Positions 17,806 to 26,534 are shown, counted from the first letter of the stretch. The stretch: 64,000 nucleotides of DNA from Cupidesulfovibrio sp000226255 (GCF_003402415.2 NZ_AP036014.1:3596001-3660000), one strand, 5' to 3'. The notes: generated from the sequence alone by a model not told the origin. A program made the numbers and translations.

Positions 17806-18144
17806 TTACGCGTTCTTATCGGCCTGCAAGCGGTTGCGATACTTGTAGGTGGTTTCCACGCCGTGGATGTCCACGCACTTCCAGGTGATGTGCTCCTTGC
17901 CCATGATGGGCCGCAGGGACGCCTTGTGGTACCCCAACTGGTAGGGGATGCGCGTCTCTATGGCGGCGCGGGGGCAGGCCTTGGTACAGGACATGCAGTC
18001 CCAGCAGTCGCGCGTGCAGCGGCAGCGGGCCTTGCCCGTGGCTGCGTCCACCACCATCAGGTTGCCGGGGCAGGCTTCTTCGCAGCGCGATTCGGGCAGC
18101 CCTTCGCAGCCGTTGCACTTTTCGGTCAGTATTCTCGGCGGCAT
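17806..18144 (-). CDS. AprB-like 4Fe-4S ferredoxin subunit
   Basis: Electron-transfer partner of the AprA-like flavoprotein encoded 27 bp upstream. The 112 residues contain two 4Fe-4S sites: KCNGCEGLPESRCEEACP near the N-terminus and CTRDCWDCMSCTKACP at about 42-58. The second resembles APS reductase beta (WxCxxCxxACP..AI). It is shorter than the ~150-residue AprB and lacks the long C-terminal tail that wraps AprA. GGAGGAACAC precedes the ATG. An electron carrier paired with its neighbour is well supported, but a role in APS reduction itself is not shown. Confidence 0.88.
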   Translation of the reverse strand: MPPRILTEKCNGCEGLPESRCEEACPGNLMVVDAATGKARCRCTRDCWDCMSCTKACPRAAIETRIPYQLGYHKASLRPIMGKEHITWKCVDIHGVETTYKYRNRLQADKNA

Positions 18145-18171
18145 GTGTTCCTCCGTCCGGATGAGATGCGG

Positions 18172-19956
18172 TTAAGCCTTGAACCGGTCGCCCGGCACCA
18201 GCTGCTCGTAGGGCCGGGTGAAGGCGGTCACCTCGCCGGTGGCCGGGTCGCGCCGGGTTTCCACGAAGCAGTCGAAGTTGGCGTCGTCGCGGCCAGGGTA
18301 GTCGCTGCGGGTCTGCCACCCGGCCCAGCGGGTTTCGCGGCGGGCCTTCAGGTGGTGCACCACGGCCTCGGCCACGTCCACGCGGTCCATGGTCTCGTTG
18401 GCCTGCATCAGGTCGTGCAGGTCGGCGGCCTTCAGGTAGGCGAACTGCGATTGCAGCATCTTGATGTGGCGCAGGGCGTAGTCCAGGCGCTCCTCGTTGG
18501 TGCGGTAGAACTGCGAGCTGCCGCCCGCATACTCGTCCATCAGGCGCTGGAGACGTTCCTTCATCTCGGTGGGGGTCACGCCGTCGTAGTCGCCGCCGCG
18601 CAGCAGCGGCGCGAACACGCGGGCCTTTTCGGACTCCACCTGCATGGTGACGGCTGCCTCGTCGGGCGTTTCAAGGCCCGCCGCCATGTAGGCAATGGCC
18701 CCGCGCGCGGCCAGCTTGCCTTCCGCCGCGCAGCCGCCCACGAACTTGTTGGGGTTGCCGCCCGCCGTTTCGCCCGCCGCGAACAGGCCGGGCACGGTGG
18801 TCATGCGCTGCATGTCCACCCAGAAGCCGCCCATGGTGTGGCCGCCCATGATGTACGGGTCGGACCCGTAGATCTCGATGGGCTCCCTGGTCACGTCCTG
18901 CCCCCGGCTGGCCAGGAACAGCACGAACGACGGACGCTCGTTAAGGTAGTCGGTCATCATGGCCTGCACCAGTTCGGGGGCCATGTTGCGGGTGTCGCAG
19001 TAGCAGGGGCCGCGCCCGGCCAGCCATTCCTCCATGGGGGCGTTGGCCCGGATGAAGCGCGGGGCCGCGTCGCCGCCGAGGTGGGCGTAGCGGCTCATGA
19101 CCCGCTCGTCCTTGCAGTTGATGATGGGGGCCTTGTAGCCCACCGAAATGGTGTCCACGGGGCCGCAGAAGTCCTTGGTGCGGGTGGCCACCCAGCGCTG
19201 CTCCAGCGAGGACAGCTCCGCGCCCTGGCGAAAGCCCATGGCGTAGCCGGAGCCCACGCAGTAGGGGCACATCCAGATCTGCGCGCCGCTGTCGGTGGAA
19301 TCGGCCGTGTACGACTTGTACAGGGTGCCCGCGCCGCCGGTGGAAACCACCACGGACCTGGCGCGGAACACGTAGAACAGGCCGTCGCGCACGCCAAGGC
19401 CCATGGCCCCCACGCAGCGGCCGCCGTCCATGAGCAGGCCGGTGCCCACCACGCGGTTGTACACCTCGGCCCCGGCCTCGATGGCCTTCTCGGCCATGAT
19501 GGGCTTCAGCTGCTCGCCGTGGATGGAAATGTCCCACTTGCCGCGATAACGGATCTTGCCGTTCTCGTCGCGCAGGATGGGCAGGCCCCAGCGCTCCAGG
19601 TCGTCGATGGCCTCGTTGAGCTCCTCGGCGTTGCTGAGGGCCAGGTCCTCGCGCAGGGGGCCGCCACCCACCTGGGCGCGGCTCCAGCGCACCAGGTCTT
19701 CCGGGGTCTTGCCTTCGGGGATGTAGGTGTTCAGGGCGTCCATGCCCGCCGAACACGCGCCGGAACGCATGATCTCGGCCTTTTCCATGATCACCACGCG
19801 CAGCGACGGATCAAGCCGCTTGGCCTCGGTGGCCACGAAACACCCGGCGTTGCCGCCGCCGATGATCAACAGGTCGCACTCCACCGTTTCCGTGCGCACC
19901 TCCGCAAGGCTGCGCGGCGCGATGTCCACGGCCCTGCTGGCCTTTCTGTTCGCCAT
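18172..19956 (-). CDS. AprA-like FAD-dependent oxidoreductase
   Basis: Flavoprotein of the fumarate reductase / APS reductase alpha family, 594 residues against about 660 for true AprA. The N-terminal FAD fold is CDLLIIGGGNAGCF at 27-40, then RSGACSAGMDALNTYI, which parallels the AprA segment RSGAVAQGLSAINTYI. Arg259 in WVATRTKD appears to align with the active-site Arg of AprA. MCPYCVG at 229-235 replaces a Trp-containing AprA segment and gives a CxxC pair. The FAD C-terminal motif is GLFAAGETAGGNPNKFVGGC. GGGAGA precedes the ATG. Family membership is sure; the substrate is not known. Confidence 0.9.
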   Translation of the reverse strand: MANRKASRAVDIAPRSLAEVRTETVECDLLIIGGGNAGCFVATEAKRLDPSLRVVIMEKAEIMRSGACSAGMDALNTYIPEGKTPEDLVRWSRAQVGGGPLREDLALSNAEELNEAIDDLERWGLPILRDENGKIRYRGKWDISIHGEQLKPIMAEKAIEAGAEVYNRVVGTGLLMDGGRCVGAMGLGVRDGLFYVFRARSVVVSTGGAGTLYKSYTADSTDSGAQIWMCPYCVGSGYAMGFRQGAELSSLEQRWVATRTKDFCGPVDTISVGYKAPIINCKDERVMSRYAHLGGDAAPRFIRANAPMEEWLAGRGPCYCDTRNMAPELVQAMMTDYLNERPSFVLFLASRGQDVTREPIEIYGSDPYIMGGHTMGGFWVDMQRMTTVPGLFAAGETAGGNPNKFVGGCAAEGKLAARGAIAYMAAGLETPDEAAVTMQVESEKARVFAPLLRGGDYDGVTPTEMKERLQRLMDEYAGGSSQFYRTNEERLDYALRHIKMLQSQFAYLKAADLHDLMQANETMDRVDVAEAVVHHLKARRETRWAGWQTRSDYPGRDDANFDCFVETRRDPATGEVTAFTRPYEQLVPGDRFKA

Positions 19957-20151
19957 GTCGTTTCTCCCGACGTTGATTGGATACGTTACGGATGCGCCGC
20001 AGGGGCCACCGCATCATTCTTTCTGTCGTTCACGTGCCCCCACCCGTTACGGCACTGGGGCTCATGGATCTTCAGTTTGCCCAAACGCGGGCCGTCTTGC
20101 TGCGGCGCAGGGATTCATGAATCTTCTCAGCCCTGATTCGGGCTATCTTTT

Positions 20152-20277
20152 CGCGACGCAGGATTTTTGTTCGCTGGCAAGGAGAACAAGCCTGTCATGA
20201 GGGAATATACTCTTTGGTATTTGACCGACATGACAGGCGAAGTTCGACGATGCCAGCGGACGAAAGGACAAGTCGCG
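20152..20277 (-). repeat. Stop-linked hairpin element, copy B
   Basis: Outer arms CGCGAC/GTCGCG (20152 and 20272), a CGCTGGCA/TGCCAGCG stem, and inner arms GCCTGTCATG (20190) and CATGACAGGC (20229) enclose the conserved apical stretch GGGAATATACTC...GACCG. The right end is 5 nt from the tauE stop codon. In the rest of the 326-bp gap before the AprA-like gene I see an AGCCC/GGGCT hairpin at 20129-20144 and a perfect 12-bp palindrome, GATTCATGAATC, at 20112-20123. Confidence 0.9.
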
Positions 20278-20282
20278 ATACA

Positions 20283-21335
20283 TCAGGCGCTGCCAAGGCC
20301 GAGCTTAATGCCCATGTACTGCAACCCCACGAAGATCAGCAGGATGCCGAACAACAGGCGCAGGTAGCGGGTGTCCACCACGCAGCCCAGACGCCGCCCG
20401 AAGTTGGCCCCGCAGTAGCCGCCCAGCATGGCGAACACGGCCAGCTGGTAGATGACGGTGTCGGCCACGCCGCGCACGATGAACTGCGAGCCGATGTTGG
20501 CCACCTTGACGAAGTTGCCGGTGCCCACGGCCACCATCATGGGCAGGCCGAAGGCCGCGTGCAGCATGGGGGTGAACAGAAAGCCCCCGCCCACGCCGAT
20601 GATGCCGGTGACGGCGGCGATGAAGAAGTTGCCGAAGGCCGGGTACAGGATGTTGGTGCGGTAGGGCACGCCGCCCCATTCGCCGCCCGCGTACAGCAGG
20701 CCCTGCTTTTCGGTGGCCACGAAGCCGCCGCTCTTGGCCGGGGCGGGGCGAATGCCGCGCCACAGCATCCAGAACGCCGCGCCGAACACCAGCACGGAGA
20801 AGTACATCTTCAGCTGTTCCGGGGTCATGCCCAGCGAAAGGTACGCGCCCGCGCCCGCGCCCAGAAAGCCGGTGGCCATCATGGGGAAGGCCACCTTCAT
20901 GTTGGGGGTCTTCTTGGACAGGTGCACCATGGCCGCCATCAGGCCGATGACGGCCGAGGCAAGGCTGTTGGTGCCCAGGGCCACCTTGACCGGCAGGCCC
21001 AGCCACAGGGTGTACAGGGGCACGGAGAACAGGCTGATGAACGCCCCCACCATGCCGCCCAGGAACCCGGCCACCATGCCCACGCCAATGCCCAGCACCG
21101 GCACCACGTTGACGGTGCCCCAGTTGGGGTGGCTCCAGGCCACGGTCCACGAGGGGGCCACCGATTCCTTGACCAGCGCCAGCAGCAGCACGGCGGTCAG
21201 CGCCCACAGGGCCATGTTGCCGGGGGTGCGTTCGCCCAGCACCGCCCGAATGCCCGTGAGGACCGGTGAACAGGTGACGTCGGCGTCCGCCGCTCCGTTT
21301 GCCGGGGCCGCGCCCGTGTTGTTGGTATCCGCCAT
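20283..21335 (-). CDS. TauE/SafE family sulfite/sulfonate permease
   Basis: Inner-membrane transporter of 350 residues in the TauE/SafE (TSUP) family, whose members move sulfite, sulfonates or sulfoacetate. Two homologous halves are visible: GIGVGMVAGFLGGMVGAF near 85-105 and TGIIGVGGGFLFTPMLHAAF near 245-265, with about eight hydrophobic segments. The start at 21335 (MADTNNT) follows GGGAGG; the longer upstream reading frame is Pro/Ala/His-rich and unlikely. It lies upstream of the AprA/AprB-like genes on the same strand, so export or import of a sulfur oxyanion used by that pair is plausible. Confidence 0.92.
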   Translation of the reverse strand: MADTNNTGAAPANGAADADVTCSPVLTGIRAVLGERTPGNMALWALTAVLLLALVKESVAPSWTVAWSHPNWGTVNVVPVLGIGVGMVAGFLGGMVGAFISLFSVPLYTLWLGLPVKVALGTNSLASAVIGLMAAMVHLSKKTPNMKVAFPMMATGFLGAGAGAYLSLGMTPEQLKMYFSVLVFGAAFWMLWRGIRPAPAKSGGFVATEKQGLLYAGGEWGGVPYRTNILYPAFGNFFIAAVTGIIGVGGGFLFTPMLHAAFGLPMMVAVGTGNFVKVANIGSQFIVRGVADTVIYQLAVFAMLGGYCGANFGRRLGCVVDTRYLRLLFGILLIFVGLQYMGIKLGLGSA

Positions 21336-21760
21336 TCCCGCCTCCCTTGCTGGTTGAAGTGAGTGTGATGGTGAGTGCGCCCGCCTCGCCGGGGCATCCG
21401 GAATCGGACAGCCGGACGCGGGGCGTGCATCGTGAGCCACGGGAGTAGCGCGGAGGGGCAACGGGTTCTATCGCGGGGACGATAAACGGAGGAAACGTGA
21501 TGAAAATACGCGCGGAATGCGGGCCTGCGGGCTGGCCGGAAAGACGGCGGGCACCGCGCTCACGGGCGAAAAAGGATAGCGAAAGGAGGGCGACGTGCCG
21601 GAGGGAGCGGCCCGCACTGCTGACAACGACCGCGCGGCGGGCTATGAAAAAGCATCCCCGTCCCGGCCGCGCGGCCCGCGCCGCCCCACGAAGCGAAGAC
21701 CAGGCGCGTCAGCTGCGCGCCACAGGCACGCGCCGCAGACACGGGGAAGGAGGGTGCGCC
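21336..21760. other. Intergenic region upstream of tauE and the Cys-rich gene
   Basis: 425 bp between divergent genes. An inverted repeat TATCG-CGGGGA-CGATA (21469-21484) could be an operator. A strong ribosome site GGAGGAAACGTG precedes ATG 21500, which is in frame with the downstream Cys-rich gene and would add an 87-residue Arg-rich extension of doubtful reality. Nothing else was recognised. Confidence 0.4.
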
Positions 21761-22021
21761 GTGTTCGCCCTGCTGTTTCTGCAACGCTACTGCGTGGGCT
21801 GCGGCTTCTGCTGCGCCAAGGCCCAGTGCCCGCCGGGCCGCGAGGCCTACGGCGACCGCCGCCGCTGCCCCGGCCTGTTCTGGGACGGGGCGCGCTACCG
21901 CTGCCGCCTGGTGATGACCGACGCCCAGGTTGCCGCCGTGCTGCAGGTGGGCGAAGGCTGCTGCCGCCCGCTGAACCGCTGGCGCAGGGATGTGCGGGAG
22001 CGGGTGAAGCCGTTGCGATGA
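21761..22021 (+). CDS. Small Cys-rich protein
   Basis: Unrecognised 86-residue protein with eight Cys: YCVGCGFCCAKAQCPPG near the N-terminus, then RRCPGLFWDGARYRCR and EGCCRPLN. The spacing suggests a zinc or Fe-S site, loosely like Cys-cluster (YkgJ-type) proteins that begin with CxxCGxCC. The GTG at 21761 is chosen because AAGGAGGG lies 6 nt before it. An in-frame ATG at 21500, also with a strong ribosome site, would give 173 residues with a low-complexity Arg-rich N-terminus. It precedes polA by 266 bp. Confidence 0.65.
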   Translation: MFALLFLQRYCVGCGFCCAKAQCPPGREAYGDRRRCPGLFWDGARYRCRLVMTDAQVAAVLQVGEGCCRPLNRWRRDVRERVKPLR

Positions 22022-22287
22022 CGGCCCTCGCCCTCCTTTCGGCACGCAGCCCGGCACGTGATCCGGCATCCTGATTCCGTCCCCGTCCCGGCCAATCCCC
22101 GCCGGTACACGCCCGCGCGCACGGCTTTGCTTCGGGCGCGGCGTGACGTATACCCTTTGCGCAGGTTGCCCCGGCCAGGGCGCGTTGCCGTTGCGCAGTC
22201 CGTGCGCAGCCCCTTCGCGTCCCTTCGCCTCCCTTCGCAAGGGGCCCGCGCCATCCCCTCACATCCAAACCGCCAACCGGAACCAGC

Positions 22288-24906
22288 ATGTCGCTCACCC
22301 AACGCCTCGGCCTTCGCGGCGAGCCCCTGTGGCTCATGGACGGCTCGGCCTTCATCTTCAGGGGCTTCTACGCCTACCAGAGCATGCAGCGTTCGGACGG
22401 GTTTCCCACCAACGCGCTGTTCATCGTCACCCGCATCCTGCTGCGCCTTCTGCGCGAGGAACGCCCCACGAATTTCTGCTTCGTGCTGGACGGCAAGGGA
22501 CCGACCTTCCGGCACGAGCTGTTCCCGCCGTACAAGATGCAGCGCGCCGTGACGCCGGAACCGCTGGTGCAGCAGCTGGACCCCATCAAGCGCATGGTAA
22601 AGGCGCTGGGCCTTCCGCTGGTCGTCTCCGACGGGTGCGAGGCCGACGACTGCATCGCCTCGCTGGCGGCGCGCCACCGCGCCGAGCGCCCCGTGGTCAT
22701 CGTGGGCACGGACAAGGACCTCAAGCAGTGCCTGCACGACAACGTGGTGCTGTGGGACCCGGCGGCCAAGGAAGAAAAGCTGGTCACGCTCAAGGACTTC
22801 ACGGCGGAAACGGGTCTTGCCCCCGCCCGCTGGCCCGACTTTCAGGCGGTCATCGGCGATTCGTCGGACAACATTCCCGGCATCCCCGGCGTGGGCCCCA
22901 AGACGGCGGAAAAAATCTTCAAGGACTTCGGCTCGCTGGAAGACATCCGCGACCGTGTGGGCGAACTGCCCGAAAAGCTGCGCGCCAAGTTCGAGCCGCA
23001 CCTTGAAACCATGTTCCTGTACCGCCAGCTGACCACCCTGACCACCGACGCCTGCCCGGAAGTGACCCTGCCCGACCTCGCCGTGCGCCCGCTGGACCCG
23101 GCCGAGGCCGGGGCCATGCTGCGCGAATTCGAGCTGCGCCAGCTGACCCGCGAACTGTCCGGCATGATCGAAAACGGCAGCGTCACCTCTGCCCCGCGCT
23201 CCACCAGCCAAGTGCAGGCCAGCCTGTTCGGCGACGAGGGCCGCCGGGCCGACCCGGTGAGCACCTGCAAGGACCCCGGCAAGCTGCCCGACTGCGACGG
23301 CGTGGCCGCCGCCTTGGCGCCGCTGTTCGACAACGGCGCCATCACCGCCTACGCCGTGGCCGCCGGGGATTGCGAAAGCCGCTATTCCGGCCCGGTGGAC
23401 GCGCTGGCACGTCACCTTTCCAAGGCCGCGCAGGTGGCCGCGCCGGACGTGAAGCACCTCTTGCGCACCGACCCGGCCTGGGGCGGCGTGGACCCGGCCC
23501 GCTGGTTCGACCTGGGCCTTGCCGCCTACCTGCTGAACCCGGAAGAGCGCGACTACGGCTGGCCGCGCCTGGCCGCCCGCTGGGGCGACGAACTGGAGCG
23601 CTCGTCCGGCAACCCCGGCTTGTTGGCGCTGGAAATGGCGGGCGCGCTGTCCGGCCGCCTGGCCGGGGCGCAGCTGTCGCGCCTGATGCGCACGCTGGAA
23701 ATGCCGCTGATTCCCGTGCTGGCCGATATGGAGGCCGCGGGCATCGCCGTGGACCTGAACGCCTTCGCCGCCTTCCTGCGCGAGGTGCAGGGCGAGCTGG
23801 ACCGCCTGACGCGCGACGTCTACAAGGCCGCCGGGGGCGAATTCAACATCCGCTCGTCGCAGCAGCTGGCCGAACTGCTGTTCGGCACGCTGGGCCTGCC
23901 CACGGGCGGCAAGACCAAGGGCGGCCAGACCTCCACCGCGCAGGATGTGCTGGAAAAGCTGTCCGGCCGCCATCCAGTGGTGGACGCCATCCTGGAATTC
24001 CGCAAGCTGGAGAAGCTGCGTTCCACCTATCTGGAACCGCTGCCCCGCCTTGTCGATGATGCCGGGCGCATCCACACCACCTTCAACCAGCTGGCCACGG
24101 CCACCGGGCGGCTGTCGTCCAGCAACCCGAACCTGCAGAACATTCCCGTGCGGGGCGACCTGGGCCGCCGCATGCGCACCTGCTTCACCGCCGCGCCGGG
24201 CCTGCGTCTGGTGTCCGCCGACTATTCGCAGGTGGAACTGCGCGTGCTGGCCCACATGTCGCAAGACCCCACGCTGCTGGCCGCCTTCCGCGAGGGGGCG
24301 GACATCCACAGCCGCACCGCCAGCCTGCTGTACGACGTGGCGCAGGACCAGGTTTCCACCGACCAGCGCCGCAACGCCAAGACCATCAACTTCGGGCTCA
24401 TCTACGGCATGGGGCCGCAGAAGCTGGCGCAGGAACTGCGCATCCCGCTCACCGAGGCCAAGGCGTTCATCGAGCGGTATTTCAGCAAGCTGCAGAAGCT
24501 GCGCGCATTCTACGACGAGGCGGAAACCACCGCCCGCGAGCTGGGCTACGTGACCACCATGGCGGGCCGCCGCCGCCTGCTGCCGGAAATCCATTCCGAA
24601 AACACCCAGCTGAAGTCGCAGGCCCGCCGCCAGGCCATCAACACCCTGATCCAGGGCAGCGCCGCCGACATCATCAAGCTGGCCATGCTGGCCGCCCATG
24701 CCGACCCGGACCTGCGCGCGCTGAACGCCCGGCTCATCTTGCAGGTACACGACGAACTGCTGCTGGAAGTGCCGCAGGACAACGCCCCCGCCGCTGGCGA
24801 GCGCCTTGCCGCGCTCATGTCCGGCGTGCGCCCCGGCGGCGTTGCGCTGGATGTGCCCCTTGCCGTCGATTGGGGGCAGGGGGAAAACTGGGGCGTTGCC
24901 CATTAG
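22288..24906 (+). CDS. polA: DNA polymerase I
   Basis: Repair and Okazaki-fragment polymerase of 872 residues. The 5'-nuclease domain runs 1-290 (LMDGSAFIFRGFYA, SDGCEADDCIASLA, GDSSDNIPGIPGVGPKTA). The middle 3'-5' exonuclease-like domain lacks the ExoI DxE motif, so proofreading is probably lost, as in Taq Pol I. The polymerase domain has motif A SADYSQVELRVLAHMS, motif B RRNAKTINFGLIYGM and motif C LQVHDELLLEV. The start MSLTQRLG at 22288 gives the normal length. The restriction-modification pair follows 75 bp downstream on the same strand. Confidence 0.97.
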   Translation: MSLTQRLGLRGEPLWLMDGSAFIFRGFYAYQSMQRSDGFPTNALFIVTRILLRLLREERPTNFCFVLDGKGPTFRHELFPPYKMQRAVTPEPLVQQLDPIKRMVKALGLPLVVSDGCEADDCIASLAARHRAERPVVIVGTDKDLKQCLHDNVVLWDPAAKEEKLVTLKDFTAETGLAPARWPDFQAVIGDSSDNIPGIPGVGPKTAEKIFKDFGSLEDIRDRVGELPEKLRAKFEPHLETMFLYRQLTTLTTDACPEVTLPDLAVRPLDPAEAGAMLREFELRQLTRELSGMIENGSVTSAPRSTSQVQASLFGDEGRRADPVSTCKDPGKLPDCDGVAAALAPLFDNGAITAYAVAAGDCESRYSGPVDALARHLSKAAQVAAPDVKHLLRTDPAWGGVDPARWFDLGLAAYLLNPEERDYGWPRLAARWGDELERSSGNPGLLALEMAGALSGRLAGAQLSRLMRTLEMPLIPVLADMEAAGIAVDLNAFAAFLREVQGELDRLTRDVYKAAGGEFNIRSSQQLAELLFGTLGLPTGGKTKGGQTSTAQDVLEKLSGRHPVVDAILEFRKLEKLRSTYLEPLPRLVDDAGRIHTTFNQLATATGRLSSSNPNLQNIPVRGDLGRRMRTCFTAAPGLRLVSADYSQVELRVLAHMSQDPTLLAAFREGADIHSRTASLLYDVAQDQVSTDQRRNAKTINFGLIYGMGPQKLAQELRIPLTEAKAFIERYFSKLQKLRAFYDEAETTARELGYVTTMAGRRRLLPEIHSENTQLKSQARRQAINTLIQGSAADIIKLAMLAAHADPDLRALNARLILQVHDELLLEVPQDNAPAAGERLAALMSGVRPGGVALDVPLAVDWGQGENWGVAH

Positions 24907-24981
24907 ACATGCACACTCTTCCGCAATCCTGCCCTGCGGACACATATTGCCCCGAACACCGTTTTGCTACAGGGATAACTC

Positions 24982-25932
24982 ATGTTGAATTCTGTCGAAA
25001 TATGCGCTGGAGCAGGAGGCCAAGCCCTGGGGCTTGAGATGGGCGGCTTCGGCCACGCCGCGCTTGTAGAAATCGAACCCGCCGCATGCGCCACTCTTCG
25101 GCACAATCGCCCTGCCTGGAACGTCATGGAAGGGGATGTTCGCGCGTTCGACGGCGTAGCCTACCGGGGCATCGACCTGCTTGCCGGGGGGGTGCCCTGC
25201 CCTCCGTTTTCCAAGGCCGGAAAACAATTGGGGGCCAACGACGAACGCAACCTCTTCCCGGAAGCCATTCGCCTCGTGGATGAGTGCCGCCCCAAGGCCG
25301 TTATGCTGGAAAACGTCCGGGGGCTTTTGGATGCCATCTTCGATGATTACCGCAATCACGTGGAACAGCAGCTTAAAAAGCTTGGATACACTCCGGGCTG
25401 GCGCCTTCTTAACGCTTCCGACTTCGGCGTTTCGCAGTTGCGTCCACGCGTTGTTTTTGTGGCAATTCGCAAAGAACTTGCCCACGGATTCCACTGGCCA
25501 GAACCATTGCAAGCGGCCCCACCCAGCGTAGGCGAACTCCTGTACGACCTTATGGCCGCCAATGGCTGGAAAGGCGCGGCCCGCTGGCGGAAAACGGCAA
25601 ACGCCATCGCCCCCACCCTTGTAGGTGGCTCGAAGAAGCATGGTGGACCCGACCTTGGCCCCAGCCGGGCCAAAGCGGCGTGGGCCTCCCTTGGTGTGGA
25701 TGGCATGGGGCTTTGGGACGATGCTCCTCCTGCTGACTTCGTCGGCATGCCGCGCCTCACCACCCGCATGGCGGCACGCGTACAGGGATTCCCGGATAGC
25801 TGGACAATACTCGGCAAAAAAACCGCCGCCTACCGGCAGATCGGCAATGCCTTTCCGCCCCCTGTTGCAGCGGCCGTCGGCGGGCAGATTCATGCCTGCC
25901 TTACGGCAAAACACTTCTTCAAGGTCGCGTAA
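24982..25932 (+). CDS. Type II DNA (cytosine-5) methyltransferase
   Basis: Methylates cytosine at C5 within an unknown recognition site and protects host DNA from the adjacent endonuclease. The 316 residues carry the C5-MTase motifs in order: I (VEICAGAGGQALGLEMGGF), IV with catalytic Cys (GGVPCPPFSKAGKQLG), VI (MLENVRGL), VIII (SQLRPRVVFVAI), IX (RMAARVQGFPDSW) and X (AYRQIGNAFPPPVAAAVG). The target-recognition region between VIII and IX is short. Codon use and GC are visibly less extreme than in polA and rlmI, suggesting transfer. The partner gene starts 2 nt after its stop. Confidence 0.94.
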   Translation: MLNSVEICAGAGGQALGLEMGGFGHAALVEIEPAACATLRHNRPAWNVMEGDVRAFDGVAYRGIDLLAGGVPCPPFSKAGKQLGANDERNLFPEAIRLVDECRPKAVMLENVRGLLDAIFDDYRNHVEQQLKKLGYTPGWRLLNASDFGVSQLRPRVVFVAIRKELAHGFHWPEPLQAAPPSVGELLYDLMAANGWKGAARWRKTANAIAPTLVGGSKKHGGPDLGPSRAKAAWASLGVDGMGLWDDAPPADFVGMPRLTTRMAARVQGFPDSWTILGKKTAAYRQIGNAFPPPVAAAVGGQIHACLTAKHFFKVA

Positions 25933-25934
25933 TC

Positions 25935-26534
25935 ATGACACAGAAGAAATCCGGTGCGCGCACCATGCTGCGCTCTCATTTTCTGGACAACATCGGGCGC
26001 GTCATGGAATCTGCGGAACTTCGGGAAGTTTCCGGCAATATCAGCGAATGGGCACGTCGTGTTCGCGAATTGCGCACGGAAGAGGGGTACCAGATACTCA
26101 CGCACCATGACCGCAGCGACCTTAAGCCGGGGCAATACCTGCTCGAAAACCCCAAGCCCCAGCCTGCCTTTGAACGTGCGATCTCCAAGGAGACCAGGGC
26201 GTTCGTGCTTGATCGCAACGGTTTCACCTGCCAAATGTGCGGCGCAGTGGCGGGCGAACCGCATCCGTATGATCCCAGTCGCAAAACCCGACTCCACATT
26301 GGTCACATTGTGGACAAGAGCATGGGGGGCACGGATGACGCTACCAACCTGCGTGCCATCTGTTCCGTTTGCAACGAAGGAGCCAGCAACGCAACGCTGA
26401 CGCGACCAGACCTGCTCAAGCTGTTAACCCAAATCCGGCGCGCCACATCGCTTGACCAGCTTGAAACTCTCAAGTGGCTGATTGCAAAATTTCCAAAGCA
26501 GGCCGCCGAACTGCTCCGGCCCGCATCCAAATAA
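25935..26534 (+). CDS. HNH endonuclease, restriction partner of the methyltransferase
   Basis: Probable type II restriction enzyme of 199 residues. The C-terminal half contains a beta-beta-alpha-metal fold: FTCQMCGAV and CSVCN give the four zinc-binding Cys, and LHIGHIVDKSMGGTDDATNL is the HNH core with its His and Asn. The N-terminal ~85 residues (LDNIGRVMESAELREVSG) are presumably for DNA recognition. TAATCATG links it to the methyltransferase gene, so the two are translationally coupled. Base composition matches the methyltransferase rather than the flanks. No controller protein gene was seen. Confidence 0.88.
   Translation: MTQKKSGARTMLRSHFLDNIGRVMESAELREVSGNISEWARRVRELRTEEGYQILTHHDRSDLKPGQYLLENPKPQPAFERAISKETRAFVLDRNGFTCQMCGAVAGEPHPYDPSRKTRLHIGHIVDKSMGGTDDATNLRAICSVCNEGASNATLTRPDLLKLLTQIRRATSLDQLETLKWLIAKFPKQAAELLRPASK

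Noticed and set aside
20112..20123. Perfect palindrome GATTCATGAATC upstream of the AprA-like gene
   Set aside because: Could be an operator, but 12 bp by itself is weak evidence and no second copy was found near the locus.
20197..20280. Small peptide beginning MREYTL that recurs in several copies of the hairpin element
   Set aside because: Similarity follows from the DNA repeat; frames differ in length and downstream sequence, copies A, D and F break it, and there is no conserved ribosome site.
21469..21484. Inverted repeat TATCG-CGGGGA-CGATA upstream of tauE
   Set aside because: Five-bp arms are too short to support an operator call without conservation.
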